6,406 nucleotides of DNA from Lysobacterales bacterium (GTDB lineage Bacteria > Pseudomonadota > Gammaproteobacteria > Xanthomonadales > SZUA-36), in NCBI GenBank assembly GCA_009692275.1, contig SHZL01000161.1, forward strand, positions 1-6,406, in the 5' to 3' direction. A program made the position numbers and the translations under genes. The notes beneath the pieces are model-generated. The model worked only from the letters and a program-made list of their open reading frames with translations, searched no databases and was not told the DNA's origin. This document shows positions 5,613 through 6,406 of the stretch, piece after piece. Position 1 is the stretch's first letter, and every line of letters starts with the position of its first letter.

Positions 5613-6406
5613 ATGCCACTGAGCGAAGACCTCGAACTGTTGCGGGACACAGTACGACGCTTCGCTGAGCAGGAAATAGCACCACGTGCAGCCCTGATCG
5701 ACCGGGAAAATGAATTTCCGCAAGACCTGTGGCCCAAGCTTGGCGAGCTCGGCCTGCTCGGCATGACCGTGCCGGCTGAGTATGGCGGATCTGAACACGG
5801 TTACTTGTCGTACCTCGTTGCAATGGAAGAGATCTCCCGCGCTTCCGGTTCCGTCGGCTTGTCCTACGGCGCCTGCAGCAACCTGGGCATCGACAACCTG
5901 TGCAAAAATGCCAACCCCCTGCAAAAACAGAAATATCTCCCTGGACTGTGCCGTGGCGAAACAGTCGCCGCGCTGGCCATGTCTGAAAGCGGTGCTGGCT
6001 CGGACGTAGTAGGGTCAATGAGCTGCAAAGCCGAATTCCGCGACGGTGCATGGTGGGCCAACGGCAGCAAAATGTGGATCACCAACGGACCTGAAGCCAG
6101 TGTCCTCATTGTCTATATGAGAACGGCAAGCAAGGAAGCCGGCACGCGCAGCATCACCGCCTTCATCGTAGAAAAAGGCATGCCGGGCTTCAGCGTTGCA
6201 GACAAGCTGGACAAACTCGGCATGCGCGGCTCCAACACCTGCGAGTTGCTGTTCGAGAACTGCAGGATCCCGGCGGAAAACGTGCTCGGTGAAGTAAACC
6301 AGGGCGTAAAGGTGCTGATGAAAGGGCTGGACACCGAACGCCTGGTTTTGACTGGGGGCCCCCTGGGACTGATGCAGGCTGCGCTGGATGCCGTGCTGCC
6401 ATACCT
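5613..6406 (+). CDS. liuA: Isovaleryl-CoA dehydrogenase, 5' part (runs off the window)
   Basis: This FAD enzyme oxidises isovaleryl-CoA to 3-methylcrotonyl-CoA in leucine breakdown, passing electrons to electron-transfer flavoprotein in the cytoplasm. About 264 residues are visible and the frame is open at the edge, so roughly the last third is missing. It matches the isovaleryl-CoA dehydrogenase subfamily closely from memory of the human enzyme: MEEISRASGSVGLSYGACSN, AMSESGAGSDVV (122-133), WITNGPEASVLIVY (from 155), TAFIVEKGMPGF, KLDKLGMRGSNTCEL (198-212) and GLDTERLVLTGGPLGLMQ (238-255). E242 in GLDTERL aligns with the catalytic base of this subfamily, which sits here and not in the C-terminal region used by most acyl-CoA dehydrogenases. 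The start is ATG 5613 (MPLSEDLELLR) or the in-frame GTG 5601, which has CAGG 6 nt upstream. It lies 65 nt after the peptidase; liuB/D-type genes probably follow outside the window. Confidence 0.93.
   Translation, partial: MPLSEDLELLRDTVRRFAEQEIAPRAALIDRENEFPQDLWPKLGELGLLGMTVPAEYGGSEHGYLSYLVAMEEISRASGSVGLSYGACSNLGIDNLCKNANPLQKQKYLPGLCRGETVAALAMSESGAGSDVVGSMSCKAEFRDGAWWANGSKMWITNGPEASVLIVYMRTASKEAGTRSITAFIVEKGMPGFSVADKLDKLGMRGSNTCELLFENCRIPAENVLGEVNQGVKVLMKGLDTERLVLTGGPLGLMQAALDAVLPY

Noticed and set aside
5419..6334. Several minus-strand open frames opposite the dehydrogenase gene
   Set aside because: They are antisense to a continuous, strongly conserved isovaleryl-CoA dehydrogenase frame and have no recognisable content.

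Overview
The window looks like chromosomal DNA from a moderately GC-rich gammaproteobacterium. The Xanthomonadales/Wenzhouxiangella neighbourhood is my best guess. This rests on three things: a CSLREA-type right-handed beta-helix protein ending in a '…FFTNGFE…' tail, an M16 zinc-peptidase lipoprotein, and an isovaleryl-CoA dehydrogenase. The placement is inferred from gene style, since no rRNA or other phylogenetic marker is present.

Layout. Positions 1-52 hold nothing I can name. Positions 53-2034 (minus strand) encode a secreted beta-helix protein of about 660 residues. It has a signal peptide, a CSLREA-like motif and seven roughly 60-residue repeats, and is broken by one missing base in a C6 run at 547-552. 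Positions 2035-2604 are a divergent, relatively AT-rich intergenic region with several inverted repeats, including a perfect 11-bp stem at 2447-2474. Positions 2605-5547 (plus strand) encode a 980-residue M16 peptidase lipoprotein whose N-terminal half has the full zinc site and whose C-terminal half has lost it. After a 65-nt gap with a possible -10 box, the 5' part of isovaleryl-CoA dehydrogenase (liuA/ivd, leucine breakdown) runs from about 5613 off the right edge.

The genes do not form an obvious functional unit. The beta-helix protein is transcribed away from the other two and is probably exported to the surface or medium. The peptidase is predicted to sit on the periplasmic face of a membrane, most likely the outer one. 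The dehydrogenase is cytoplasmic and is probably the first gene of a leucine/isovalerate catabolic cluster continuing beyond the window. I see no tRNA, rRNA, CRISPR array, insertion sequence or phage gene, and no convincing new multi-gene system. The points most worth checking are the homopolymer frameshift, the repeat gradient and C-terminal tail of the beta-helix protein, and the structured intergenic region.
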